Shown: positions 30,476 to 39,600, counted from the first letter of the stretch. The stretch: 64,000 nucleotides of DNA from Janthinobacterium sp. Marseille (GCF_000013625.1 NC_009659.1:620001-684000), one strand, 5' to 3'. Notes: generated by a model not told the origin, from the letters alone. Made by a program: numbers and translations.

Positions 30476-31687
30476 TCAGGCTTTGCTTGCCCCGGCGAAG
30501 CGCACTGCCAATGTCGCGAGTGAGGCAACAGTCGCCAGTACGACCACACCAGCCCAGCCGAATTGCGACAACAAGAGGCTGCCGAGTGCCGCACCACTGG
30601 CCATGCCGATGAACATGCCGGTGAACAATAAGGCATTCAAGCGACTGCGCGCACCCGGATCAATTCCATAGACGATGGTTTGATGCGCAATCAGCGTTGC
30701 CTGCACACCAAGGTCAAAACCTACGGTAGCCGCGACCAGCAAGGCCAGTTGCAGATGTACGGGCAGCATCGGTGCCAGCAACATCACGGCGAACGATACG
30801 GCTGCCAGGCCCGCACCCAAACGTGTCACCAATTCAGGGCCGCGTTTATCAGCCAGCTTGCCGGCCAATGGTGCCGCCAGGGCACCGGCGGCACCTGCCA
30901 GGCCGAAGGAGCCGGCGGCAGCGCTGCCGAGGTGGAAAGGTGCACCGTGCAACATCACCGCCAGGGTCGACCAAAATGCGCTGAAGCCGAGTGCCAATAA
31001 ACCTTGCGCCAAGGCCGCCTGGCGCAGTGCGCCGTGACGACGCCACAATTGCACCATCGAGCCGAGCAACTGGCCGTATGCCAACTGTGTAGTCGGCTGG
31101 AAGCGTGGCAAGCCGCGCCATGTCGCAACGGCGATCATCGCGACGCCGACCGAGGCGGCGATGTAGACAGAGCGCCAGCCGAATGCTTCCGCACCAAAGC
31201 CGCTGATAACGCGTGATAACAAAATACCGAGCAATAAACCGGTCATCACGGTGCCGACGATTTTGCCGCGATGTGATTCCGGTGCCAGCGTGGCCGCCGC
31301 CGGAACGATGTCTTGCGCCATGGTGGCGGTCAGGCCGATCACCAGGCTGCTGAGCAGCAACCAGCTAATGCCGGGAGCCAGGCCGCTGAACAGCAGGGCC
31401 AGCGCCAGCAAGGCGGCTTTGACCAGGATAATGCTGCGGCGGTCGTAACGATCGCCCAAAGGCGCGAGCAATAAAATACCGAGCGCATAACCGAGCTGGG
31501 TCAGTGTCGGTACCAGTCCGATCATGCGGTCACTGGCATGGATATCCGCGCCGAGTACGCCCAGCATGGGTTGGCTGTAATACAGCGAAGCGACACTCAG
31601 GCCGGCACCGGTAGCCAGCAGCAGGATCAGCGAGGCCGGCAGTGCCGGGGCTTCGGCCTGTGTATGTGTGGATTGAATAAGCAACAT
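30476..31687 (-). CDS. MFS-family efflux transporter
   Basis: The 403-residue protein has twelve hydrophobic segments and the MFS motif A in the first cytoplasmic loop (LAPLGDRYDRRSIIL, about residues 77-91) and a related GKLADKRGPELV loop in the second half. It resembles bacterial drug/metabolite exporters of the YnfM/NepI type; the substrate is unknown. AAGGA lies six bases before the ATG. It is divergent from the LysR gene at 31783, a pairing in which the regulator usually controls the transporter. Its terminator has been split by the IS30 element, so its mRNA now probably reads into the IS antisense strand. Confidence 0.9.
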   Translation of the reverse strand: MLLIQSTHTQAEAPALPASLILLLATGAGLSVASLYYSQPMLGVLGADIHASDRMIGLVPTLTQLGYALGILLLAPLGDRYDRRSIILVKAALLALALLFSGLAPGISWLLLSSLVIGLTATMAQDIVPAAATLAPESHRGKIVGTVMTGLLLGILLSRVISGFGAEAFGWRSVYIAASVGVAMIAVATWRGLPRFQPTTQLAYGQLLGSMVQLWRRHGALRQAALAQGLLALGFSAFWSTLAVMLHGAPFHLGSAAAGSFGLAGAAGALAAPLAGKLADKRGPELVTRLGAGLAAVSFAVMLLAPMLPVHLQLALLVAATVGFDLGVQATLIAHQTIVYGIDPGARSRLNALLFTGMFIGMASGAALGSLLLSQFGWAGVVVLATVASLATLAVRFAGASKA

Positions 31688-31769
31688 GAAAATTCCTTCT
31701 TATTAGCGACAGAACGGATTTTCCTCTATGCGTTTAAGGTGTGGTAGTAGCCCTAAACGTAGATTTGTT

Positions 31770-31784
31770 ATACGCTTAACGTAT
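31770..31784. promoter_or_regulatory. Candidate LysR operator (T-N11-A dyad)
   Basis: ATACG-CTTAA-CGTAT is a perfect 5-5-5 dyad containing T-N11-A. It overlaps the first two bases of the LysR start codon (31783) and lies in the 95-base space shared with the divergent MFS gene, so it could control both. Confidence 0.45.
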
Positions 31785-32748
31785 GAAAGAATCGGGAAAT
31801 CCAGGCGTAGACCGCATCGAACTGATGCAAACCTTTGTCCGCATTGTCGAGGCCGGCAGCCTGTCGGCTGCCGCCGAGCAGCTCAAAACCAGCCAGCCCA
31901 CGGTGAGCCGGCGCTTGCAGGCGCTGGAACGCAGCCTGGGTTTGCGCCTGTTACAGCGTTCGACCCATGTCATGAAGCTGACCGAAGATGGCGAACGCTG
32001 CTTTGCGCGTGCGAAGGAATTGCTGGATAACTGGAAGGCGATGGAAGCCGACTTGCGCGGCACGCAGGATGAGCCGGAAGGTACTTTGCGCGTACTGGTG
32101 CCGCATGCTTTCGGGCAGGAGCATTTGATTGCACCCCTGGCCGATTATCTCGGAAGGTATCCGCGCGTCTCGGTCGAATGGATGTTGCATGACCGTCATC
32201 CCGACTTCATTGCGGAAGGGATAGATTGCGCAATCCAGGTGGGTGTCGTCGTCAATCCTTCGGTGGTGGCGATCAAGCTGTTTGATGTGCCGCGCATCAT
32301 AGTGGCTTCACCGCAACTGGTGAAAGCGCATGCTTCATCGTTGACGGTTGATGAGCTGCACACTTTGCCGTGGCTGGCTTTCCGTACTTTTTATCGTGAG
32401 GAAGTCGTATTGACGCGGCAATCCGATGGTGCTGAGCATGCATTCTCGATACAACCGCGCATGAGCACCGACAGCCTGTACGCCTTGCGTACCGCTGTCG
32501 CAACGGGTTTGGGTGCGGGAATAGTTTCTGGCTGGCTGGTGGCTGACGACATTGCGCAAGGACGCTTGTTGCATCTCGTACCCGATTGGCGTGCGCCGCC
32601 TTTGCCGGTCTACCTGGTGTATCCGCATGCGCGTTACTATCCGGCGCGTTTGCGTCTTTTCCTCGACACCATGCGGGCGATAAAACCGCTGGGACAGGAA
32701 CTGGGAGTGCCCAAGAGCGGGAAAGAAATATCCGGCAAGAAGCCTTAA
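31783..32748 (+). CDS. LysR-family transcriptional regulator
   Basis: The 321-residue protein has an N-terminal winged helix-turn-helix (SLSAAAEQLKTSQPTVSRRLQ, about 27-47), LGLRLLQRSTHVMKLTEDG, then an effector domain starting at GTLRVLVPHAFGQEHLIAPL. It resembles the CrgA/DsdC-like subgroup often found next to transporters or SDRs. It is divergent from the MFS exporter, with an operator-like dyad at its own start codon, and overlaps the convergent VOC gene by four bases at 32745-32748. Confidence 0.92.
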   Translation: MKESGNPGVDRIELMQTFVRIVEAGSLSAAAEQLKTSQPTVSRRLQALERSLGLRLLQRSTHVMKLTEDGERCFARAKELLDNWKAMEADLRGTQDEPEGTLRVLVPHAFGQEHLIAPLADYLGRYPRVSVEWMLHDRHPDFIAEGIDCAIQVGVVVNPSVVAIKLFDVPRIIVASPQLVKAHASSLTVDELHTLPWLAFRTFYREEVVLTRQSDGAEHAFSIQPRMSTDSLYALRTAVATGLGAGIVSGWLVADDIAQGRLLHLVPDWRAPPLPVYLVYPHARYYPARLRLFLDTMRAIKPLGQELGVPKSGKEISGKKP

Positions 32749-33119
32749 GCCGCTGCTGTCACAAACTCAATCATGACGCCCGGCGTCGGTACGACAAACA
32801 ATTGTCGTTCACCGCTAGCGGGCACTTCCGACGATTCGTATTCATATGCCGCCGTCTGCAATTTCGCGAGCAGCTTGTTCCACTCGGCTGCACTTTCTAC
32901 CCTGAATGCAATGTGATCGATGCGCGTAGGCGATTTCGTGAGCGGCCGTTCGGAGTTGGTCTTGATCAGGTGGATCACGGCTTTGCTGTCGTGGTATAGC
33001 CAGTAACCTTCAAAGCCGAAAGGTGGACGCGCGCCGACAGTCAGTCCGGCGATATCGCAAAAGAATAGGCGTACCGCTTCCAGTTGCGGTGTGACGATGG
33101 TGGCGTGATCTATTTTCAT
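32745..33119 (-). CDS. VOC-family (glyoxalase/dioxygenase-like) protein
   Basis: The 124-residue protein has a vicinal-oxygen-chelate fold: MKIDHATIVTPQLEAVRLFF at the start, HDSKAVIHLIKTNSE in the middle, RIDHIAFRV, and a final TPGVMIEFV strand. Metal-ligand positions His5, His62 region, His93 region and Glu119 region fit the pattern. Substrate unknown. It is last in the leftward series glnS, methylase, DGQHR, DUF2214, VOC, 13 bases after the DUF2214 stop. Confidence 0.8.
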   Translation of the reverse strand: MKIDHATIVTPQLEAVRLFFCDIAGLTVGARPPFGFEGYWLYHDSKAVIHLIKTNSERPLTKSPTRIDHIAFRVESAAEWNKLLAKLQTAAYEYESSEVPASGERQLFVVPTPGVMIEFVTAAA

Positions 33120-33132
33120 GCTGCAGTGTAGT

Positions 33133-33588
33133 TTATGAGCCGAAGTAGCCTATACCCTTGGCAGCCATAGCGGCACACAGGATCATCGCTCCCAGCAACA
33201 TCAGTTCGGCATGGATAATGCCACGCAGCTTGCGGTTCTGCGCATCTGTCAGTTCAGGCACTACGCCTTGCTTCAGCGATTTATTCCACTTGAGGAAAGT
33301 CATGGTCGGATGGATGGAGATCAGACCGACAATGATAAAGAGCACCATCTTGATAATGAAAGGCGCGCTATGCATGTAATAGTCCGCGCCTTTTTCAAAA
33401 TACATCACACGCAAACCACCGATGATCAGAATCAGGCCGGCGGCGACGCCGTAGATGGCGTCATAGCGTTGGATTTTCTTTGCGGTTGCGAGTGTTAGCG
33501 GTTGCTTCAGCAATAGCATCTCGAAGGCCAGCGTTAGCATGATGGCCAGGAAGGCTATGTGATGAAAAAAAGCGGCGATAGCATTCAA
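33133..33588 (-). CDS. DUF2214-family membrane protein
   Basis: This is a 151-residue membrane protein from a TTG at 33588, chosen because AGGAG lies six bases upstream and the family begins with a short NAIAAFFHHIAFLAIML-type segment. A GTG at 33612 would add eight residues and overlap the DGQHR stop by a base or two. Four hydrophobic helices are visible, with GVAAGLILIIGGLRVMYFEK and a PFIIKMVLFIIVGLISIHP segment. Function is unknown. It probably belonged to the glnS operon before the methylase module arrived. Confidence 0.75.
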   Translation of the reverse strand: MNAIAAFFHHIAFLAIMLTLAFEMLLLKQPLTLATAKKIQRYDAIYGVAAGLILIIGGLRVMYFEKGADYYMHSAPFIIKMVLFIIVGLISIHPTMTFLKWNKSLKQGVVPELTDAQNRKLRGIIHAELMLLGAMILCAAMAAKGIGYFGS

Positions 33589-33608
33589 CTTGTGCTCCTG
33601 AGAAAAGA

Positions 33609-35870
33609 TCACTTTGCGTAGCTTGCTAATTGCTCGGTAAGTTTTGCCTCATATCCCTCCAATTCGGCAAGCTGTTCCAAAGAAAGTGAGACTGCAGATG
33701 ACGGGTGAGAAACGATATTGCGTTGTTCATTTAGCGAAACCATCCATTTTGTTTTCTTTTCTTTATTTCCGCTGCGCTCAAACCCTAAAATGGGTTCGAA
33801 CAAATCCCAATGATCTAGCGCTATCCGTCTGTAATCAATTAGTTCAAAATAATGTTGGGGAGCGCCACGTTTTCTGTTGTCTTTTTCGTACCGACCCATG
33901 ACTTCGAGACGTACTACTTGAGGGACGCCTTCCACGAACCACTCACTTTCATTCACTCCGAACTCTTGTTTTAATTCTTCCAGAACGAAATCTTTGAGAG
34001 TGACTTCGATGCGATCAATGATTTCCTTAGCTCTTAAATTTGTTTGAGCTTTTTCGAGGTTCAAAAATTCGTCAAGCCCACTAGGATTGAATTCCGGAAA
34101 CTGATTTCTAATCGCTTGCTGGCACCGTCTTGTTCTTGCTGTTTGTCCTTGACTGCCTCGAAGATCCCTAAAACGTTTTCGATCTTCCGTATTTAACGTT
34201 CCTAGGTACTCACCTAGTACTTTTGCATAGGGAGTCAATTCTTTCCATAGCGCTTCGTTATTCTTTCTTATCAGAGTCAATCCTGAATCCTCAAGATGTG
34301 AAAATACACTTCTGAGCACATTTAGGCAGGTAGTAACTCCATCGTTCATGGCAAGTCCTCCACCTTCAGCAGCACCTAAAGTCCACCAAGAATTCGCGGA
34401 GTCACTAACTACTCCAAACCAATGTTTCAAAATAAAGACGGTGCGTAATAGAGTTGTCTCGTTATCACCTGCCCATAATGGGCCATATTCGGTAACATGA
34501 CCTTTTGATTCTGCTGCGATATGGAACCCTCTTTTTTCAATTGCTGAAAAAATACTGGCCAAGCTAATGCAACGGATATTGTCCTTAATGGAATCCGCCG
34601 TTTGAATGCGATTGTGGAGTGGAGAATCTCTATCTAGATCCAATACTTGTATCGCCTTAGATACGATTGCTCTTGCGCGGGTAGACGGGTCTTCTGCATC
34701 CCAATGCAGTTCTGAGTACAACTCTTGAAGTAAGGAAGACTTAACGCTTTTCTGTTTCGCATTAATGTCTACGAATAATTGTGCTTGCTTACTAGCTTGT
34801 AGACCTTCGAAGGCCAATACAGAGAGATGGCTGGTAGCCGCAAGTTCGTGCCCTGAATAGGAAAATAACCGATGTTGTCCATCGATAATCCAAGCCGATT
34901 TGTAGGCGGGTCTGATTTCTAGCCAGCCTAATGTCCCACTTATATCCTCTTCGGCTTTTGTGTTTTCTTGTCTTATTTTTTCAAATCGCAATCTAGATTT
35001 ATCTAGATTGATAACAATGTTTGTCGGGAAAACGCCATTGTTCGAAATATATTCTTTGATATTGGACAATCTTGTTTTATTCATCATCCTTTGATATGTA
35101 TTTACATCTGACGCTTTTCCCTTGGTTCTATGCGACACATAAGCAATTTTTAATAAGTATTCCGGGGAAATTGGAAATGCGTAGCAAACCGAGTTCCCCA
35201 TTTTTGTTCTAACTGCGGGAACACGGATCTGTAAGCCGGGTATGGTTTTTCCAGGGAGTACGTCAGCAAACAACTGATATTTCGCTGCGGGGCCAAGATG
35301 GCCAGCTAGTTTCTCGTAATAGTCCAGATCTTTTTCATCAAAAAGAATTACGTTTGAGTCTTTTGCTAGATTTTTTTCTTGTTCAGGGATGCTGATCCCA
35401 GATAAAAAAAGAATCGCAACCGCTACCCTTTTTTTCTCGTCTTTGGGCAGAGCAGACTGAGTATTTCTCCCTAGTCTTTCCCTGTCAAACGATAGCCGTT
35501 CAATAAGTTTGCGGAGAGAATCCCGTTTTAACGGATCTTCGGGAGTAAGGCTCGTAATGCCAATGGTTACTTCTTCGCCTACAGCAATAACATCAAATAC
35601 TTCTTCTGCAGATTTTTCGGACAAAGTGTCATTAGTTATATATTCAAATTTCAATTTATGAAGTAGGCACCATATGCGATCACGAAGCATATGCTTTTCT
35701 GATTTAGGTTTTTCTACCCGAATTGTGGTTTTATTTTTTCGAGAAAATATCCAGCCTTCTTGAGCATATGCGTCGAAGTCTACCGGCTTAATTGAACGAT
35801 GAACTATCCCTCTATTTTTTGTTCTTGCAAGTGCTTGCAATGCATCCGATTTTTGTAAGTTAGAAAGCAT
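33609..35870 (-). CDS. DGQHR-domain protein with C-terminal HEPN-like RX4H motif
   Basis: This is a 753-residue soluble protein. Residues 63-108 (MLRDRIWCLLHKLKFEYIT, then EEVFDVIAVGEEVTIGIT) look like a PD-(D/E)XK-type fold in which the Asp is kept but the E-x-K strand reads GIT. The central DGQHR motif is at 330-334 (IIDGQHRLFSYSG), followed by LFVDINAKQKSVK (365-377), both typical of DndB/DGQHR proteins linked to DNA modification. The C-terminus (about 670-735) is helical, with NEQRNIVSHP: Arg717, Asn718 and His722 form the RX4H motif of HEPN ribonucleases. AAGGGGG precedes the ATG by four bases. It follows the methylase gene by 12 bases and is AT-rich with codon use unlike its neighbours. 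The function is inferred only: a modification-linked defence effector is likely. Confidence 0.78.
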   Translation of the reverse strand: MLSNLQKSDALQALARTKNRGIVHRSIKPVDFDAYAQEGWIFSRKNKTTIRVEKPKSEKHMLRDRIWCLLHKLKFEYITNDTLSEKSAEEVFDVIAVGEEVTIGITSLTPEDPLKRDSLRKLIERLSFDRERLGRNTQSALPKDEKKRVAVAILFLSGISIPEQEKNLAKDSNVILFDEKDLDYYEKLAGHLGPAAKYQLFADVLPGKTIPGLQIRVPAVRTKMGNSVCYAFPISPEYLLKIAYVSHRTKGKASDVNTYQRMMNKTRLSNIKEYISNNGVFPTNIVINLDKSRLRFEKIRQENTKAEEDISGTLGWLEIRPAYKSAWIIDGQHRLFSYSGHELAATSHLSVLAFEGLQASKQAQLFVDINAKQKSVKSSLLQELYSELHWDAEDPSTRARAIVSKAIQVLDLDRDSPLHNRIQTADSIKDNIRCISLASIFSAIEKRGFHIAAESKGHVTEYGPLWAGDNETTLLRTVFILKHWFGVVSDSANSWWTLGAAEGGGLAMNDGVTTCLNVLRSVFSHLEDSGLTLIRKNNEALWKELTPYAKVLGEYLGTLNTEDRKRFRDLRGSQGQTARTRRCQQAIRNQFPEFNPSGLDEFLNLEKAQTNLRAKEIIDRIEVTLKDFVLEELKQEFGVNESEWFVEGVPQVVRLEVMGRYEKDNRKRGAPQHYFELIDYRRIALDHWDLFEPILGFERSGNKEKKTKWMVSLNEQRNIVSHPSSAVSLSLEQLAELEGYEAKLTEQLASYAK

Positions 35871-35882
35871 GCTACCCCCTTA

Positions 35883-36713
35883 TTATTTTGAGATGAATAT
35901 TTTTTCGCTTATGACGCGACGTTTATTTGATGAGGCTGCGATGATGGAAAATCTATCGATTTTTACAGCTTTAAAATCTGTATAGAGATCATTTACTGAA
36001 GGATGATCTGCGTTGCTTACAATTACATGTACCCCTGAGTCCATTAATTTTTTGGCTAATTCAGAGAGACGTATTTGATCCGCCCACAAGAAAATTTTGT
36101 CGTTATATTTAATGAATCCATTGGTCCCATGGGCGACGGTATATGGGGGGTCGAAGTAAACAAAATCGCCGGCCTTCGCTCGCGAAACAGATGTCGCGAA
36201 GTCGTCGCATCGTAAGGTCACATTTTTTAGAGCTGAGCTAATCTGAAGAATGCGTTCTTCAGGGCATGGGTCGATATGTGTCTTACGTCCATATGGAACA
36301 TTAAAATCCCCTTTTAAATTAACGCGATGTATCCCGTTAAAAGAGAGGTTACATAGATACATTAATCTTGCTGCGCTCTCAACTGGGTCTGCTGGGCGTA
36401 GTTCTCTTATTCGGTAATAGTCATCTTCGCTATTCTTAAAGGTCTTAAGTTTCTTTATTAATGACCGAGGCTGTTCTTTTACTTGGGAGTAGAGATTTAT
36501 TAGCTCGAAGTTTTTGTCGCTTAGAGATGCTTTATCTGGATTCAAAGCAAAAAAAAGAGCACCCCCACCAAAAAAAGGTTCGTAGTAGCGTCCGTAGGTA
36601 TTAGGTATGTATGGGGTTATATGTTTCAGTAGAGCTCTTTTTCCACCCGGCCATTTAATTAAGGGAAGGAGTTTAGTTGGCTCTTCGGCTTGCCCTTTAT
36701 TGTTATTGATCAT
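35883..36713 (-). CDS. D12-class DNA adenine N6-methyltransferase (Dam-like)
   Basis: The product is 276 residues from the ATG at 36713. Motifs are [13 protein letters not shown] (17-29, AdoMet-binding motif X), [13 protein letters not shown] (motif I, 45-57), [13 protein letters not shown], and catalytic DPPY (188-191, motif IV) in [14 protein letters not shown]. The D12 class includes Dam and DpnM, so GATC is the likely but unproved target. The start codon overlaps the glnS stop (ATGA), with a GGGGGA ribosome-binding site, and the DGQHR gene starts 12 bases downstream. In a 60-base stretch (36481-36540) I counted 38% G+C, against 55% in a glnS stretch (37081-37140), a sign of horizontal transfer. 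Confidence 0.9.
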   Translation of the reverse strand: MINNNKGQAEEPTKLLPLIKWPGGKRALLKHITPYIPNTYGRYYEPFFGGGALFFALNPDKASLSDKNFELINLYSQVKEQPRSLIKKLKTFKNSEDDYYRIRELRPADPVESAARLMYLCNLSFNGIHRVNLKGDFNVPYGRKTHIDPCPEERILQISSALKNVTLRCDDFATSVSRAKAGDFVYFDPPYTVAHGTNGFIKYNDKIFLWADQIRLSELAKKLMDSGVHVIVSNADHPSVNDLYTDFKAVKIDRFSIIAASSNKRRVISEKIFISK

Positions 36714-38458
36714 TTCCCCCAACTATCCTTCAAAGTAACCACCCGATTAAACACAGGCCTCCCAGCCGTGCTATCGACGCGATCCGCAACAAAGTAACCG
36801 TGACGTTCAAACTGCAACTTCTCATCCGGCTGTACTGAAGCCACGCCAGGTTCCACAAACGCTGTCACCACTTCTTTCGAATCAGGATTCAACGCCAGTT
36901 TGAAATCCTTGCCGCCGGCATCCGGATGCGGGTCGGTGAAGAGGCGGTCGTACAGGCGTACTTCGGCTTCCAGTGCATGTGCGGCGCTGACCCAGTGCAG
37001 GTTGCCCTTGACTTTGTAGTTGGCTGAACCTTCAGTGCCGGATTTGCTGTCGGGGAAGTAGGTGCAATGAACGGCGATGATGTTGCCATCTGCATCTTTG
37101 TCCGCGCCCACGCATTCAACGACATAGCCATAACGCAGGCGTGCCTTGTTGCCCGGGAAGAGGCGGAAGTAGCCTTTGCTTGGCACTTCCATGAAGTCTT
37201 CCTGTTCTATCCACAGTTCCTTGCTGATCGGGAAGGTGCGGTTGCCGCGTTCCGGATGATGCGGATGGACCGGTGCCGAGCATTCGACGGTTTCGCCTTC
37301 CGGGAAGTTGTCGATGATGAGTTTGAGCGGACGCAGTACCGCGATGGCGCGTGGCGCTTTTTCATCGAGGTCTTCGCGCAGCGCACCTTCGAGCACGCTG
37401 TAGTCTATCCAGCCGTCGGATTTGGTGACGCCTGTGCGTTCGCACATCAGCTGGATCGCTTCCGGCGTGTAACCGCGACGGCGCATGCCGACGATGGTAG
37501 GCATGCGCGGATCGTCCCAGCCTTCGACGATGTTTTCTTCTACCAGCTGGCGCAGCTTGCGTTTGCTGGTGACGATGTAGGTCAGGTTGAGCCGCGAGAA
37601 TTCGTATTGATGCGGCAGCGGCTTGGCAAAGAAGCCGCCTTCGGCCAGGCGTTCTAGGACCCAGTCGTAGAACGGACGGTGATCCTGGAATTCGAGTGTG
37701 CAGACTGAATGTGTGATGTTTTCAATCGCATCTTCAATCGGATGCGCATAGTCATACATCGGATAGACACACCATTTGTCGCCAGTGCGGTGGTGATGTG
37801 CGTGACGGATACGATAGATGGCCGGGTCGCGCAGGTTCATGTTCGGTGATGCCATATCGATTTTGGCACGCAGGATGTGTGCGCCATCTTCGAATTCGCC
37901 GGCCTTCATTCGGCGGAACAGGTCCAGCGATTCGGCGGCAGGGCGATCACGGAAAGGCGAGTTCTTGCCTGGCTCACCGAAGTTGCCGCGGTTCTTTGCC
38001 ATGTCTTCCGCTGATTGGCTGTCGACATAGGCGTGGCCCTGGTTGATCAGGTATTCGGCCATTTCATATAACTGGTCGAAGTAGTCGCTGGCGAAGTAGA
38101 GGTGTTCCTTGTCGCCTTCTTTCCAGTCAAAGCCCAGCCATTTGACGCTGTCTATGATGGTGTCTACGTATTCCTGTTCTTCCTTGGTCGGATTGGTGTC
38201 GTCGAAGCGCAGGTTGCAGCGGCCGGCGTAGTCGCGCGCGAGGCCGAAGTTGAGGCAGATCGATTTGGCATGGCCGATGTGCAGGTAACCATTGGGTTCC
38301 GGCGGGAAGCGCGTGATGACCGTTGGCAGCGGCTGGCCGTCCTTGCCCACACGTTTTTCGTGTTTGCCGGCGGCGAGATCGGCTTCGATGATGCCGCGCA
38401 GGAAGTTGGAAGGGGCCGGGGTCGGGTTGGTGCTGCCGTTTTTTGAATCGTTGCTCAT
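36710..38458 (-). CDS. glnS: Glutaminyl-tRNA synthetase
   Basis: The product is 582 residues from the ATG at 38458 (an upstream start would add 13 poorly conserved residues). It charges tRNA-Gln with glutamine. Class I signatures are HIGH at 60-63 ([15 protein letters not shown]), and the KMSKS-type loop as [11 protein letters not shown]. The catalytic half is followed by the anticodon-binding beta-barrels ([35 protein letters not shown]). Its stop codon overlaps the start of the methylase gene, so the foreign-looking module is translationally coupled to this essential gene. Confidence 0.97.
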   Translation of the reverse strand: MSNDSKNGSTNPTPAPSNFLRGIIEADLAAGKHEKRVGKDGQPLPTVITRFPPEPNGYLHIGHAKSICLNFGLARDYAGRCNLRFDDTNPTKEEQEYVDTIIDSVKWLGFDWKEGDKEHLYFASDYFDQLYEMAEYLINQGHAYVDSQSAEDMAKNRGNFGEPGKNSPFRDRPAAESLDLFRRMKAGEFEDGAHILRAKIDMASPNMNLRDPAIYRIRHAHHHRTGDKWCVYPMYDYAHPIEDAIENITHSVCTLEFQDHRPFYDWVLERLAEGGFFAKPLPHQYEFSRLNLTYIVTSKRKLRQLVEENIVEGWDDPRMPTIVGMRRRGYTPEAIQLMCERTGVTKSDGWIDYSVLEGALREDLDEKAPRAIAVLRPLKLIIDNFPEGETVECSAPVHPHHPERGNRTFPISKELWIEQEDFMEVPSKGYFRLFPGNKARLRYGYVVECVGADKDADGNIIAVHCTYFPDSKSGTEGSANYKVKGNLHWVSAAHALEAEVRLYDRLFTDPHPDAGGKDFKLALNPDSKEVVTAFVEPGVASVQPDEKLQFERHGYFVADRVDSTAGRPVFNRVVTLKDSWGK

Positions 38459-38559
38459 GGATACGTGTGCTGGGCTGGGCGCAGGTTTAGTGCGCAATAT
38501 TAAGAAGTAAAGGGCATTTTACCCGAGGCGGGCGGGTGTTGAGCCATAAATGGCTAAGC

Positions 38560-38595
38560 GCCGCCGCAGAGCGATTTTTCGCTGTGCGCGGCGGC
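38560..38595. other. Strong GC-rich hairpin upstream of glnS
   Basis: GCCGCCGCAGAGCG and CGCTGTGCGCGGCGGC pair around an AT-rich loop, giving a stable hairpin about 100 bases before the glnS start. It has no T-run on either strand, so attenuation or mRNA structure is as likely as termination. Confidence 0.35.
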
Positions 38596-38624
38596 TGTCG
38601 TCAGGTGTAAAAATTGGGTGTAAA

Positions 38625-38649
38625 GGCTGGCAGGTAGGGGCTGCCAGCC
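38625..38649 (-). terminator. Rho-independent terminator of the DUF1275 gene
   Basis: GGCTGGCAG and CTGCCAGCC make a perfect nine-pair stem with a seven-base loop. On the minus strand it is followed by TTTACACCCAATTTTT. It sits 15 bases past the stop of the DUF1275 gene. Confidence 0.6.
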
Positions 38650-38664
38650 CTTGTGGGCGCAGGC

Positions 38665-39426
38665 TCAGGACACAGAGGCGGGTTTGCGGCTTTCTGCTTT
38701 GGCTGCCAGTTGGGCTTTTTGCTTGTCTTTTTCCTTTTGCAGGCGTTTGATGACGCCGCGCTCTATATACATCAGGTAGAGCAGGATAAAGATGGGCAGG
38801 AGCAGCGCCAGGAAACCGGCGTACTGGTAAGCGAAAGCGGCACCGACCGCGCCGACGCCGAAGGCGACGACCGGCCACAGGAATTTGATGCAGCGCTGTT
38901 TGACGGCGTCATTGGCGGAGCCGAATATGACGTCCACCGAATCGATTACGAGCTGGGTCACGTTGCCGGTCATCATGGCGGTGGGTGCGAGGTGGGGCAG
39001 CAAGAGGCGGCCGCTGGCGCTATGCGTACCCATCGCCATCGCGCCGACGATGCCGGCCAGTTCCGCCATCAGCGTCGGCTCATTGCCGATAGGGCTGGCG
39101 AGATAGCCGAGCACCATGAAGGCGATCAGCAAGACCAGTTGCAGGATATAGGCGTACCACAGCGCGTGGCGGCCACGTTTGAGCAGGGATGCGATGAAGA
39201 GGCGGGCGAAAACCACGCCAAAGACGAAGGCCGGGAAGGCGAGGATTTTGAGGAGCAGTGGCCCGCCTTGCGGATGCGCCATCTCTGCGCCGATCAGTAC
39301 AAAGTTGCCGGTGACGTGCGCGGTAAACAAACCAAACAGTGCAACGAAACCTAATGTGTCGACATAGCCGGCCAGGAAGCCGAGGCTGCTATTTTGAATC
39401 TTGTGACGCATTTCACTACGCTTCAT
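38665..39426 (-). CDS. DUF1275 (YoaK-family) membrane protein
   Basis: The 253-residue protein has about six membrane helices and the DUF1275 pattern: FLAGYVDTLGFVALFGLFTAHVTGN near the N-terminus (GYVD...TAHVTGN), MAMGTHSASGRLLLPHLAPT, and MMTGNVTQLVIDS. The C-terminal tail is basic and lysine-rich. The function of the family is not established; transport or membrane stress have been suggested. GGAG precedes the ATG. Confidence 0.87.
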   Translation of the reverse strand: MKRSEMRHKIQNSSLGFLAGYVDTLGFVALFGLFTAHVTGNFVLIGAEMAHPQGGPLLLKILAFPAFVFGVVFARLFIASLLKRGRHALWYAYILQLVLLIAFMVLGYLASPIGNEPTLMAELAGIVGAMAMGTHSASGRLLLPHLAPTAMMTGNVTQLVIDSVDVIFGSANDAVKQRCIKFLWPVVAFGVGAVGAAFAYQYAGFLALLLPIFILLYLMYIERGVIKRLQKEKDKQKAQLAAKAESRKPASVS

Positions 39427-39600
39427 TGATTCTCCACTCCATGCAAAACATAGTTACAGTAAATCATACAACCGGTAGTTCACGATATAAACATGGATCG
39501 TGGGTACCACCGGTTGGTTTCAGATACTTGAAACAATATTCGCACAAAGCAATGACACTGGCGTTACGAGAGTGTGAAGCGCCGTGAAAAACGCGGCAGT

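Noticed and set aside
33609..36713. Classical type II restriction-modification pair
   Set aside because: The partner has no intact endonuclease motif; DGQHR and RX4H features point to another kind of effector.
38560..38595. T-box-like or other riboswitch before glnS
   Set aside because: Only a GC-rich hairpin is seen; none of the conserved T-box elements are present and proteobacterial glnS is not known to use one.
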